Source: a virus
Length of the DNA: 64,000 bases
Virus record (IMG/VR): IMGVR_UViG_3300044644_000679
Span: 1-64,000 of that record
Strand: one strand, 5' to 3'
The position numbers were made by a program, and so were the translations under genes. How positions within the stretch are numbered: position 1 is the first letter of the stretch; each line of letters begins with the position of its first letter. Positions 1-8,477 of the stretch are shown here, in pieces. The notes under the pieces were generated by a model. That model made no database searches and was not told where the DNA came from. It saw nothing but the letters and a program-made list of their open reading frames with translations.

Positions 1-710
1 GTTAAGCTTGGAGTTCTTGTCTCAATATCAAATAGTTTTGCCTCAGATATCAATTCATAAACTTCTTGATGAGGGTCTTGCTTTTCATTCGCGTAGAACA
101 GGTAAGACAAAAAGAATTCCTTGGTGTTATGAGCCTTAAAGTATGCACTCCAATAAGAACATACAGCATATGAAACACTGTGGGATTTATTAAATGCGTA
201 TCTTGATGATTTCTCAATCCATCCGAAAATTTCTTCTGCGTTCTCCTTACTTACAATTCCAACACGCTCTGCCCCCGCTATGAATGATTTTTTGACTTCA
301 TTCATGAGGTCAGCCTTTTTCTTTCCAATGGCCTTACGAAGAACGTCTGCCTCTTGTAAATTGAAACCAGCGATTTTCTCTGCTATACGCATAGACTGCT
401 CTTGATATACAAGAACTCCATATGTTGGCTTTAGAATCTCTTCAAGTGCTGGATGAAGATATGTTACTTCTTCTCTACCGTGCTTACGGTCTACATAATG
501 CTGGGTCATGCTTTTCCCATCAACAATTGCTTTCAAAGTTCCCGGCCTAATGATAGCAATTAGTGCTGATAGTTCTTCAATATTATTTGGTGCAACTTTT
601 TTAGACCATGATTTTCCAAGGTTACTTTCTAATTGAAAGATTCCCTTAGTCTTGCCTTCTGCGAACAGTTGCCAAGTTGTTTTATCATTATAGTCTAAAT
701 TATTTAACAT
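1..710 (-). CDS. dnaE: DNA polymerase III alpha subunit, C-terminal half (partial, runs off the window)
   Basis: This is the second half of a split Pol III-type replicative polymerase, the DNA-synthesising subunit. The reading frame opens with ATG at 710 and stays open to base 1, so about 236 residues are visible and the end lies outside. Residues near 25-60 match the DnaE segment after the third catalytic aspartate (GIFQLES, then AIIRPGTL). Further on come YGVLVYQEQSM and RYAFNKSHSVSYA, both classic alpha-subunit motifs. The start overlaps the exonuclease stop by 11 bp, suggesting translational coupling. The beta-clamp and OB-fold regions would lie outside the window. The family assignment is secure; that the two halves assemble into one enzyme is inferred. 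Confidence 0.93.
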   Translation of the reverse strand, partial: MLNNLDYNDKTTWQLFAEGKTKGIFQLESNLGKSWSKKVAPNNIEELSALIAIIRPGTLKAIVDGKSMTQHYVDRKHGREEVTYLHPALEEILKPTYGVLVYQEQSMRIAEKIAGFNLQEADVLRKAIGKKKADLMNEVKKSFIAGAERVGIVSKENAEEIFGWIEKSSRYAFNKSHSVSYAVCSYWSAYFKAHNTKEFFLSYLFYANEKQDPHQEVYELISEAKLFDIETRTPSL

Positions 711-1380
711 ACAAATTTCCGTCAGCAAAAGCCTTATCAAAGTTCATGTTTTGGTATACCGCACGATGAGTTTTCATAAGCTTAATAAATATATTTGCTT
801 CATCTTTAACGTCCTGTAGAGCATCGTGAGCATTGTCAAAACTTAAGCCCATTCTCTCACGCAAAGAATCCATGCTTATAGATCTAACACTGGGATCGCT
901 TTCAGTCCAAGCAAATACACTATCCATGATATCTATCTTATAGACTCTACTGAATAGTTTTTGCTGCTCTCTCTCTTTGTCCCAAGGTCCAAAATCTCTA
1001 CATAGTCTGTTTATTATGTGCATATCGAAGCCAATTATATTAAAACCAACAGGGATAGGATTAAAAAATGGTTCACCCTTCCAGTTGTATTGATCAACAA
1101 ATTTTGTAAATTTATTCCATACGGACTTTAAGGATGGTGCTAATTCTAATTGCTCCCTTGTCTTCTTTGTTATCTTTAGAGCTTCATCTTGTATGGGGTC
1201 AAATCCAGCCGCTATAGCTTTTTCATCATCAAAAATAGGCTTAATTTCACTGTTGAATTGCCCCTTCATCTGCAATGTTCTTCCATCTAAGGCAATAGCG
1301 GCGATTTGTGTTGGTTGAGTACGATGTGGATTGCGTGATCCTGTTTCAAAATCAAATATAATATAGTCTCTATTAGCCAT
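700..1380 (-). CDS. DEDDh 3'-5' exonuclease (DnaQ/epsilon-like) inserted between the polymerase halves
   Basis: A 226-residue proofreading-type exonuclease. The DEDDh residues are visible: D10 and E12 in FDFET, D119 in GFDMH, and H185 and D190 in AHDALQD. In cells the epsilon subunit binds the PHP domain of alpha and removes misincorporated nucleotides. The gene sits exactly between the two dnaE halves, overlapping the upstream stop by 8 bp and the downstream start by 11 bp, with a good ribosome site (AGGAG) inside the end of dnaE-N. It therefore looks like the middle cistron of one polymerase operon. Exonuclease chemistry is well supported. The role as dedicated proofreader of the split polymerase is inferred from position. 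Confidence 0.9.
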   Translation of the reverse strand: MANRDYIIFDFETGSRNPHRTQPTQIAAIALDGRTLQMKGQFNSEIKPIFDDEKAIAAGFDPIQDEALKITKKTREQLELAPSLKSVWNKFTKFVDQYNWKGEPFFNPIPVGFNIIGFDMHIINRLCRDFGPWDKEREQQKLFSRVYKIDIMDSVFAWTESDPSVRSISMDSLRERMGLSFDNAHDALQDVKDEANIFIKLMKTHRAVYQNMNFDKAFADGNLYVK

Positions 1381-2998
1381 TAGATACTCCTGTTAGTTCT
1401 TCAATCTTCATAATTTTATCTAGCAAATTGATTCCTAGAACGTCAAACTTTACGTGGCCCAGTGCCTCTAAGTCTGCCATTTCAAGTCCAGCCACCTTTT
1501 CTGACGAGCCTTTTTGTTTTACCATTGGGCATACCTTTTGAAGTGGCTCTGCTGAAATTACCACACCGGCAGCGTGTTTGCCTTGAGTTTTAAATGTTCC
1601 CTCTATCTGAATAGCTTGTTCAAAATATTCAGCATACTCTCCCTCAAGTTTTCCATCTTCTGATATTCTACAGAAATCTCTTAGATCCTCAGAGTTATTA
1701 ATCAAAGCCCACTTAATAATAGATCGATCTTCATCATCCATTTCTGCTAATTGATCTGAGATTCTTGCTTCGTCTGGTATACAGTTACTTATAGCATTCA
1801 TTTCAGAGAATGAGCAAGCCTCATTAACACGTAAAACTTCCTTAATAGCACTCTTTCCTTGAAGTCTTCCAAACGTTAACATTTGGCTAACTCGACTATT
1901 CCCATACTTATCTTTTAGATATGCAATAATTTCATCACGCTTAGTACCGGGAACGTCTATATCAATATCTGGTAGAGATATATGATCAGCACTGTTTCTT
2001 CCAGCGTTATAAAATCGTGCAAATAGAAGGTCAAACTCTATTGGGTCAATCTTCGTTATGCCAATTAAATATGAGATTAAACATCCTGCGGCAGATCCTC
2101 TACCGGGACCAGATAGCCAACCCATATCATTAACGTGCTTTATAATATCACGAACAATAAGAAAATATCCGAATAGATTAGCATCTTTAATAACATCAAA
2201 CTCTTCCTTGAATCTACTCAAATACTTCTGCTTATCTTCTTCGTTTGATACCTTGTTTTGATCTATTAATATTTTCTTCCAGCCAATACGACATAGTTCC
2301 TTGAGATAATCTTCTTCTGATGCCCCTTTTGGACATTCAAATTTAGGCAACATTGGCTTGCTGAGAATATCGTAGTCTTCACACTGGTCATAAATCTCTT
2401 TTAGTTTAGATGAGTCTAAGCCCTTAGATTCGTCTTTGTCTTTAACGTAGAAAGAGTCTTGCATAAAATATACCAATTTATCCATATGCTCTTGGGGATA
2501 TTTTGAGTCTACATTTATACCACCGCTGTTGTCTGGCCTAATGCATTTCTTTATTTTTGGTAGCGTAGTCTTCATATCAGAACATAATAATATTCTGTGA
2601 AGTTTGGCATCTTCCCTATTTGTATAATAACTAATAGGCATTGATTCAGTAGGAGCATTATAGACACTAATCAAATTTTTACTGATATTTGTGTTGTCAT
2701 ATTGCTCTGGTAATTTACCATTTTCATCTAGTGATGAAACCATCTCAATTAACTCGTACCACCCATCTTTATTCTTAGCAAAAAGTGTAGCAAAATCAAA
2801 TGAGCATCCAATGATGGGCTTTATACCCTGTTTTTTGCAGGCTTTATAAAAAGCAACTGCACCAGATAATGTTTTATAATCACAAATACCACATGCTGGA
2901 TATCCATTATACTTACATTTTTTAGCCAATTCTTCTGGCTTTGAATAACCTTTGAGCAAACTGTAATGGGTATAATTCTTCAACGGGAACCAGTTCAT
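1373..2998 (-). CDS. dnaE: DNA polymerase III alpha subunit, N-terminal half
   Basis: The first 541 residues of a DnaE-type polymerase, carrying the PHP region and most of the catalytic palm. Visible motifs are GPGRGSAAG (about 297-305), PDIDIDVPG with the two metal-binding aspartates (346, 348), and KFDVLG with the third (519). The protein stops about 22 residues after that third aspartate, and homology resumes in the gene starting at 710. The PHP region at 1-70 is degenerate: the usual HSDxS start reads YTHYS and the usual TDH reads CDY, so metal-dependent PHP activity is doubtful. A sigma70-like promoter lies just upstream. The split site differs from that of the cyanobacterial split-intein DnaE, and no intein motifs are seen. 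Confidence 0.93.
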   Translation of the reverse strand: MNWFPLKNYTHYSLLKGYSKPEELAKKCKYNGYPACGICDYKTLSGAVAFYKACKKQGIKPIIGCSFDFATLFAKNKDGWYELIEMVSSLDENGKLPEQYDNTNISKNLISVYNAPTESMPISYYTNREDAKLHRILLCSDMKTTLPKIKKCIRPDNSGGINVDSKYPQEHMDKLVYFMQDSFYVKDKDESKGLDSSKLKEIYDQCEDYDILSKPMLPKFECPKGASEEDYLKELCRIGWKKILIDQNKVSNEEDKQKYLSRFKEEFDVIKDANLFGYFLIVRDIIKHVNDMGWLSGPGRGSAAGCLISYLIGITKIDPIEFDLLFARFYNAGRNSADHISLPDIDIDVPGTKRDEIIAYLKDKYGNSRVSQMLTFGRLQGKSAIKEVLRVNEACSFSEMNAISNCIPDEARISDQLAEMDDEDRSIIKWALINNSEDLRDFCRISEDGKLEGEYAEYFEQAIQIEGTFKTQGKHAAGVVISAEPLQKVCPMVKQKGSSEKVAGLEMADLEALGHVKFDVLGINLLDKIMKIEELTGVSNG

Positions 2999-3034
2999 AT
3001 ATTTCCTTATTCAAAATCAAGAGATCAACAACTT

Positions 3035-3063
3035 ATTATACCGCCTTGGGGGCCATAAGTCAA
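3035..3063 (-). promoter_or_regulatory. sigma70-like promoter for the split dnaE operon
   Basis: On the minus strand: TTGACT, 17 bp, TATAAT, ending about 35 bp before the dnaE-N start. The spacer contains a G/C-rich inverted repeat (GGGGG ... CCCCC, about 3042-3073) overlapping the -35 region, which might also work as a hairpin at the end of the upstream unit. Confidence 0.75.
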
Positions 3064-3086
3064 TATGACCCCCATTCAAAATTTAA

Positions 3087-4073
3087 TTACCAACTCTTAC
3101 ACGCCCAATATCGACTTTTCCACTTTGGACCCGGATTATCACAATTGTGTCTAGCTCTGAAACTCTTACGTCTTTCTGGAATGTTTTTCTTAATTGTCAT
3201 ATTTGGATCGCCAAATCTAACAATAACAACATTTCCACTCTCATTTTTGACGTATACTGCAAACTTTTTAGGACCATTAGAAGTTCTAAATGGTTTATTA
3301 AGAGTAACTTTTCTTCCTTGGTACTCGCTGCCTTCACCCATATACATTAAGACTCTGCCATCTTTTTCGTAATAGCCTTTGCGTCTGTATGTATAAACTT
3401 CTCCAGTTTTTGTATCTTGATATTCATATGAACCTTCTGTTTCTTCTTCATCGTCGCCGGTATATTCATCTTCGTATTTCCCCGGTTCATAGTATTTAAC
3501 GAAATCATATACATTTTGTATATAGATTTCTGCTTTGGAAATCATATCCTTAGTCCAATCTTGGAATTCTACTGACAACTGCATAACTTTTAATTTTGTG
3601 ACTATTTCCATAAGCTGATCGTGCATTTTTTGTATTTGCTCAAGAGCCATTTCATCACCACCATCAGATTGAGCTTTTTTCCAAGCTTCTGGATCTGGAC
3701 GATCTTTGTCGCCCCTTTTTGCTGGCTTGTAGTTTTTACCTTCACGTTCTTTTTTCTTACGTATATTTTCCCATAAGCCGGGTTTTTCTGCTGCAATATC
3801 ATACTCTTCTACTTCTTCGCCAAAGTCTTCATACTCTGCTTGAGTTGGGATATAAAAATTTTCTTCTGTGATTTCTTCTTCGTATCCATAATTTTCCATT
3901 TGCAATTTAAAATCAGCCGCTTCTACGCACCCACAATCTGCGGTAGCTTGACCAATACAAATTGCCACTCTTTGAGAATTATCTGGATATTCTTTTTTCA
4001 TAACTTCGCTACCCATGCATCGTGCTACGAACTTATCTTTGTCTTCATCTTTATTTCTTTTAGGAAGTGGCAT
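3087..4073 (-). CDS. Conserved phage protein, possibly capsid-associated
   Basis: A 328-residue, very acidic, hydrophilic protein. Its C-terminal 60 residues carry a recognisable module: FGDPNM, then ERRKSFRARHNC, then PGPKWKSRYWAC. From memory this module recurs in proteins of marine T4-like phages and giant viruses, often near head genes. The N-terminal CMGSEVMKKEYPD...RVAIC segment is a second small cysteine-containing module. The start at 4073 is preferred over 4085 because GGAGACAATT precedes it at proper spacing. The enzymatic role is unknown. A structural or maturation role is only a guess. Confidence 0.6.
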   Translation of the reverse strand: MPLPKRNKDEDKDKFVARCMGSEVMKKEYPDNSQRVAICIGQATADCGCVEAADFKLQMENYGYEEEITEENFYIPTQAEYEDFGEEVEEYDIAAEKPGLWENIRKKKEREGKNYKPAKRGDKDRPDPEAWKKAQSDGGDEMALEQIQKMHDQLMEIVTKLKVMQLSVEFQDWTKDMISKAEIYIQNVYDFVKYYEPGKYEDEYTGDDEEETEGSYEYQDTKTGEVYTYRRKGYYEKDGRVLMYMGEGSEYQGRKVTLNKPFRTSNGPKKFAVYVKNESGNVVIVRFGDPNMTIKKNIPERRKSFRARHNCDNPGPKWKSRYWACKSW

Positions 4074-4932
4074 AATTGTCTCCAAGTATTAGTTTTTTAG
4101 CGTCGTTAAAAATGTTATCTAAGCTTTCTCTGGGTATTCTATTTCTAAAATAGTTGTAAGCACCCAACACCATTATGTCATTTGGATCTTTAGTTATTTC
4201 TAGCCATCCAACGAAATAATTCCAAACCCTGTCCTCTAAGACTAGTCTATATTTAACACCTTCTGGTCTACCAAATCTATGTAACCATCCTAGTTGTGGT
4301 AAGCATATTGCCCGTCCACCATTTCTTCTAAATTTTTCGTGTATATATCCTTCTTCTCCACCAAATCCTTTGAAGTGCTTATTAAAGCCTAGCCAGTTTT
4401 TTGTCTCGCATGAAAAAAGTCCAAGCCCCATCATTGGTATATCAAAAGGTTCTCCCTTTTCGTAAGCTTCTGTATTTGTCCCCCATGTTCCAAACATATC
4501 TCCACGCCAAGCGGGATCAAATTGAGTTGAATAACTAACTTGATCGTCATATATCATTGGTCCTTGTATTATATCTTTGCAGTCTGGATTACTTTCATAG
4601 TATTTTAATAGCGATTCTATTGCACCGGGCTTGATTAAAACGTGGCAGTCAATAGATATTGCATATTTACCAGACGAGTTAGAAAATATTTCATTTCTTA
4701 CTGCTGTACTAGCCTTTTCTTCATATGGTATATATTTTACGTGATTTCTAAGCCACCCAGATACGTCTTTAACAGCCTGCCCGTGCTTTCCTGTTGGATT
4801 ATTGTCTATAATTATTATCTCATAGTCAATATTTTTTAGTATCTCTTGGTACATTACTAACGATTGAGTGGTAAAATACACTCCATCAAAATCGTCATAT
4901 GTAGCCATTCCTATTGTAAGTAATTTACTCAT
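4060..4932 (-). CDS. Glycosyltransferase, family 2-like (GT-A fold)
   Basis: A 290-residue sugar transferase expected to use nucleotide-sugar donors in the cytoplasm. It opens with TIGMATYDDFDGVYFTTQSL, typical of the GT2 nucleotide-binding strand. EIIIIDNNPTG follows, then a DCH triplet (SIDCHV) standing where the metal-binding DxD normally lies. The middle GFGGEEGYIHEKFRRNGG is the acceptor-side motif of GT2/GT27 proteins. The start at 4932 follows AAAAGGAAAT, and the gene overlaps the next by 14 bp. The acceptor could be virion protein, modified DNA or a host glycan; nothing in the sequence decides. It is one of three glycosyltransferase-like genes in the window. Confidence 0.8.
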   Translation of the reverse strand: MSKLLTIGMATYDDFDGVYFTTQSLVMYQEILKNIDYEIIIIDNNPTGKHGQAVKDVSGWLRNHVKYIPYEEKASTAVRNEIFSNSSGKYAISIDCHVLIKPGAIESLLKYYESNPDCKDIIQGPMIYDDQVSYSTQFDPAWRGDMFGTWGTNTEAYEKGEPFDIPMMGLGLFSCETKNWLGFNKHFKGFGGEEGYIHEKFRRNGGRAICLPQLGWLHRFGRPEGVKYRLVLEDRVWNYFVGWLEITKDPNDIMVLGAYNYFRNRIPRESLDNIFNDAKKLILGDNYATS

Positions 4933-4943
4933 ATTTCCTTTTC

Positions 4944-5966
4944 TCAACCGGGAGCAGAATAGAATCCAATATCAAATCCTGACCTTGTACAATCCTTTAT
5001 GGTTTGTTCCATACCATTAGTTTTTATGCTATTCTCTATATATATACACATGTTCTGGTCGGTTTCGGGCCACTTGTTTTTGCAATAATGGCACAATTTA
5101 GTGCATTTCCAGTTCTCTCTATTGGGCGAAATTGGCTGTGGTTTTTCATTCTTTTTGATGTCTAGAAACCTTTCCTTTAGCATCTCCAAGAACCTTTTTT
5201 CATCAGCTTTATCAAAACACATCGAAAATGGACCACCATCCTTAATAAAAAAGATACTCATTATTGACTGCTTGTACTGGGGGAAGAGCTTAGAAATTGC
5301 ATAATTATATAGCAATAACTGAGGATCTGAACATAGCTTACCATATGTCTTTTCCTCGCCGGTTGCCCAATCTAGCCTACGACCTGTCTTCCAATCTATT
5401 ACTTCAATAATACCTTCTTCTGTTTCTGTTACTAAGTCAATAGTACCCTTAATAGCAAGCTGCCCTTTTATCTTTTGACCATTTACTTCATACTCATAGA
5501 AAGCCCAATCTTCATCGATTGGTATATCAAAGTGAGGCTCTGCCGCCACTATTTTCCTTAGTCTTGGATCAAACTGACCATTGTTATATCTAACAGCGTC
5601 AAAACACATTTTTAAACAATCTTCTCTATCTTTTTTGGTAAATTTATTATGAGAAGATCTATTAGAATAATAATCAAAACTAAGATTTAAAAGTTTATCT
5701 ATTATCTTATCTGTCAAAAATTCATTTTTATCAATGATAATAGACCCTAAAGCATCATCTTGAAATTGTATTTTTTTGATCTTTAGATTTTGTTGAATTT
5801 TTTCTTTGGTTTTAGCTAATATTTCCATAACCTTGTGGACAATAGTACCCATATCTGCACGTTTACCAGACGGTTGATTAAATCCTAAGTTATAAGTAAT
5901 AAAATAACTCATTTGACAATATTCATATTGGTTATATGAAGAACTTCTAATATAAGTACATAACAT
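4944..5966 (-). CDS. PD-(D/E)XK nuclease, RecB/Cas4-like, with probable Fe-S cluster
   Basis: A 340-residue nuclease. The PD-(D/E)XK core is visible as GTIDLV followed by IEVIDWKTG at about 145-165, with Q/Y residues downstream (SDPQLLLYNYA). A cysteine near residue 17 (YEYCQMSY) and a C-terminal group (CTKLCHYC, then NMC) match the four-cysteine iron-sulfur arrangement of AddB/Cas4 nucleases. Such phage enzymes usually act in recombination or host DNA degradation. Its neighbours are replication genes and no cas genes are present, so a CRISPR role is not suggested. The ATG directly follows the stop of the upstream HNH gene. Confidence 0.85.
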   Translation of the reverse strand: MLCTYIRSSSYNQYEYCQMSYFITYNLGFNQPSGKRADMGTIVHKVMEILAKTKEKIQQNLKIKKIQFQDDALGSIIIDKNEFLTDKIIDKLLNLSFDYYSNRSSHNKFTKKDREDCLKMCFDAVRYNNGQFDPRLRKIVAAEPHFDIPIDEDWAFYEYEVNGQKIKGQLAIKGTIDLVTETEEGIIEVIDWKTGRRLDWATGEEKTYGKLCSDPQLLLYNYAISKLFPQYKQSIMSIFFIKDGGPFSMCFDKADEKRFLEMLKERFLDIKKNEKPQPISPNRENWKCTKLCHYCKNKWPETDQNMCIYIENSIKTNGMEQTIKDCTRSGFDIGFYSAPG

Positions 5967-6650
5967 TTATTGTTCCTTTGTTATTAATTTGCATAGCTCT
6001 ATAAATCTCTCTTGACTTAATTCCCACTTCATTTTATTTATATCTTTGTGTAACCACTGGATATTGTCTGTCGTATACCCTAGATCACTGTTTATTCTGT
6101 CTAATGATGCGGTTTGTACTGTTGGTTTTTCTCCAAACTTTGGGAATTGTAATTCTAATCCAGACAAAGAACATTTTCTATTTTGCATTTTAAATTGTTG
6201 CCATAGATCATCAACAGTAATTTGAAAATTAATCTTTCTTTTTTTCGCTCCATGCTTTAATGAATAAAAATACCTTGCTGGTATAGTGTGATGTTTTCTA
6301 TTATTTTCTATTGCTATTTGGAATTTTGAACTTTTAGTGTGTTCTCTCTCTGTAATTCCATGTTTTTCTAGAGCCTTTTTTACTATAGCTTTTCTTTGAA
6401 ATCCTGCAAGTATAGCTACGTCTTTTAGACTTAAATTTTGTTTGATATAATACTCTTCAAGGAATTCTTTGGTCAATATTTTAGAACTATCTTTTAAGTT
6501 AGATCTATACAGGCCATATTTTTTTATATATTGACTTATTGAATTATGAGAATTGATATTGAATTCTTTAGCTATTTGGTTAATGCTCTTTCTTTGTTTA
6601 ATATAATGCTCTTCAAGAAATTCTTTGGTTAAAAGATCTTTTGGTTTCAT
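5967..6650 (-). CDS. HNH endonuclease with two N-terminal helix-turn-helix repeats
   Basis: A 227-residue putative homing endonuclease. Two repeated segments begin LTKEFLEEHYIKQ (about 4-40) and LTKEFLEEYYIKQ (about 58-95), each reading like a DNA-binding HTH. The C-terminal part (CSLSGLEL, TASLDRINSDLGY, NIQWLHKDIN) is a phage HNH-type nuclease domain. The start at 6650 follows AAGGAGC at ideal spacing; an upstream in-frame start at 6716 has none. It sits between the dNMP kinase and PD-(D/E)XK genes and has its own GTGTATACA promoter-like motif, as expected of a mobile gene. Confidence 0.85.
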   Translation of the reverse strand: MKPKDLLTKEFLEEHYIKQRKSINQIAKEFNINSHNSISQYIKKYGLYRSNLKDSSKILTKEFLEEYYIKQNLSLKDVAILAGFQRKAIVKKALEKHGITEREHTKSSKFQIAIENNRKHHTIPARYFYSLKHGAKKRKINFQITVDDLWQQFKMQNRKCSLSGLELQFPKFGEKPTVQTASLDRINSDLGYTTDNIQWLHKDINKMKWELSQERFIELCKLITKEQ

Positions 6651-6680
6651 ATTATGCTCCTTAGTGAAGGACTTTAGTAC

Positions 6681-6697
6681 ATAATATGTATACACAT
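6681..6697 (-). promoter_or_regulatory. GTGTATA-type promoter motif before the HNH gene
   Basis: Minus strand reads ATGTGTATACATATTATG in the short gap after the dNMP kinase gene, about 45 bp before the HNH start. It matches the motif found before other isolated genes in the window. Confidence 0.5.
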
Positions 6698-6703
6698 AAA
6701 ATA

Positions 6704-7444
6704 CTAATTTCTCCAAAAGGTATTATTCTTGAGTTCGTCACATAGAACTTCTAGTGTCATATTATGATTATCAATTACTGTATCAAAATTGTGCCAATCA
6801 AATCTGTCGCTATCTAATGATGATTCTGATTCAGAATCACTATTGAACATGTTCCTAGTTAATCTTATAACTATTCCGCCATTGTCCTTGATAGCCTTGA
6901 CTTCGTTTGGGAATCTAACATCTGGAACAATAGCCAACTGAGAATCTTCATTTAGTATTTTGTTTATTGTTGCGTGTACCCAAGCATCTGACTTAACCCG
7001 TCTTATTATTTTAGTTCCAAAGTATTCTAAAAACTCTCTATGAGTCATATTTCCAGTTTTATTTGTTGGGGTTGGCATTTCTTCCCATAGAAATGGGGTA
7101 TGTTCATTCTTTTGATCGTCAGTGCCATATACATTCTTAGAATTGAGTCCAAATAAATTAACTGACATGTCTTTCAAGTAATCTGCGAAATGGTACACCT
7201 TGACATAAGGCCACAATTCTTTTTCTGCATACTCAATAAAAATTGAGTCTTTTCTAGTAACATCAAATATTCCATATCCACTTGTTCCAGTTATATCCTG
7301 AGTATTTATTAGTAGGTTGCCATCGTCGCTGATAGCAAAATCATTAATCATAGACCTTTCTTTCAGCACTTGGCCATTAATATAATTCGCTACTGTGTTT
7401 TTACCAGACTGTTTTCTACCAGAAATCCCAATAATTTTAACCAT
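6704..7444 (-). CDS. Deoxynucleoside monophosphate kinase (T4 gp1-like)
   Basis: A 246-residue P-loop kinase that phosphorylates dNMPs to dNDPs for phage DNA synthesis. The Walker A motif GRKQSGKNT is at residues 9-17. Other family features are HFADYLKDM, the REFLEYFGTKIIRR segment and VPDVRFPNEV. The length suits T4-type dNMP kinases (about 240). It overlaps the primase stop by 8 bp and works alongside dUTPase, ThyX, dCMP deaminase and ribonucleotide reductase encoded elsewhere in this window. Confidence 0.87.
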   Translation of the reverse strand: MVKIIGISGRKQSGKNTVANYINGQVLKERSMINDFAISDDGNLLINTQDITGTSGYGIFDVTRKDSIFIEYAEKELWPYVKVYHFADYLKDMSVNLFGLNSKNVYGTDDQKNEHTPFLWEEMPTPTNKTGNMTHREFLEYFGTKIIRRVKSDAWVHATINKILNEDSQLAIVPDVRFPNEVKAIKDNGGIVIRLTRNMFNSDSESESSLDSDRFDWHNFDTVIDNHNMTLEVLCDELKNNTFWRN

Positions 7445-8477
7445 TTATTGTTCCCCTAACCTGTGGTATGATAATATTCTGTATTTGTTCGACTCTCATC
7501 TCGCCAACGTCTTTGGTTGGTATTTTGGGGAAAGATAACTTATACATTCTACCCAATTGTCTTTGGAGTTGAACTTTTGCCTCTCGACCCGCTTGATCAT
7601 TGTCTAGTAAGACTATTATATGAGTGAGGGGCATTTTAGACAGTTTTAATTCTTGTTCTTTGCTAAGATTCCTACCAAAAAGACTCATTGACTGAGTAAT
7701 ACCAGCTTCATATAGTCTCCAAACATCGCCCTGTCCTTCTACTAGAAATAATGATGATGTTTGTTTAACACTTTCTATAGCTCGGTGATAGTTATAAAAG
7801 AAATATCTCTTATCAAACCCCTTTGGGTCTAGAAGAAACTTTGGGCTTCTATATTCTTTTATAGACCTTGCTATACAAGCTATTACTTTATCGCCCGTAT
7901 CATTATGAATGGGGACTACTGATCTTTCGTATAATTTTGATCCACGATCATAACAATCTCCAACATCAAAATGAACTAAAGTTTCTGGTTTGAATCCCCT
8001 AGATATAAAATATTGTGACGGTGTTTTTACGCATTCTTCTATTTCAATTGCTGGATAATTATCATCTAGTTTAACTTTAGAGTTTATTGTGTTTACTAGT
8101 TTATTAAAGTCATCTTCTTTTATTGGTTCTTTAACAATAGTTTTTTGAGATGAGCTTCTATCTTTTTTGATACCTAGAAAATCACACGCCCATTTTAGAG
8201 CATCAGAAAATTCAGCCTCTACTCCAATCTCCTTTGAAAGTGATCCTCTTATAACTCCAAATATATCATTCCTGTATTGTTGCTGACAATCTCTAGTCCA
8301 GCATTTCCATATGCCTTTATCTTTAGAGAATGAGAATGCTCTTGGGTTATCGCTGCCTTCGTGGACAGGACAATTACAATAGATGTTATCTCCCAAAACT
8401 TCGTATTTCATACCTAGTTTTGAGAATACTTCTTCTGATTGCTCGTTAAGACTATTCTTGATCTTCTGCAAGTCCAT
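7437..8477 (-). CDS. DNA primase, CHC2 zinc finger plus TOPRIM
   Basis: A 346-residue primase that lays RNA primers for the replisome. The N-terminal zinc site is C36, H39, C59 and C64 (CPVHEG ... WKCWTRDC). The TOPRIM core shows LVEGQGDVWRL (about 246) and IIVLLDNDQAGREA (about 288), with the catalytic Glu and DxD. It is shorter than bacterial DnaG, lacking a clear helicase-binding C-terminus, as is common in phages. It overlaps the DnaB gene by 26 bp. Confidence 0.92.
   Translation of the reverse strand: MDLQKIKNSLNEQSEEVFSKLGMKYEVLGDNIYCNCPVHEGSDNPRAFSFSKDKGIWKCWTRDCQQQYRNDIFGVIRGSLSKEIGVEAEFSDALKWACDFLGIKKDRSSSQKTIVKEPIKEDDFNKLVNTINSKVKLDDNYPAIEIEECVKTPSQYFISRGFKPETLVHFDVGDCYDRGSKLYERSVVPIHNDTGDKVIACIARSIKEYRSPKFLLDPKGFDKRYFFYNYHRAIESVKQTSSLFLVEGQGDVWRLYEAGITQSMSLFGRNLSKEQELKLSKMPLTHIIVLLDNDQAGREAKVQLQRQLGRMYKLSFPKIPTKDVGEMRVEQIQNIIIPQVRGTING

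Noticed and set aside
1-2998. dnaE split caused by a frameshift or sequencing error
   Set aside because: A complete exonuclease gene with its own ribosome site lies between the halves, and both halves have proper ends.
1-2998. Split intein as in cyanobacterial DnaE
   Set aside because: That intein lies at the YAFNKSH region, which is uninterrupted here; no intein start or end motifs are seen at the actual break.
4944-5966. Cas4 of a CRISPR system
   Set aside because: The nuclease has the RecB/Cas4 fold, but there are no other cas genes and no repeat-spacer array.
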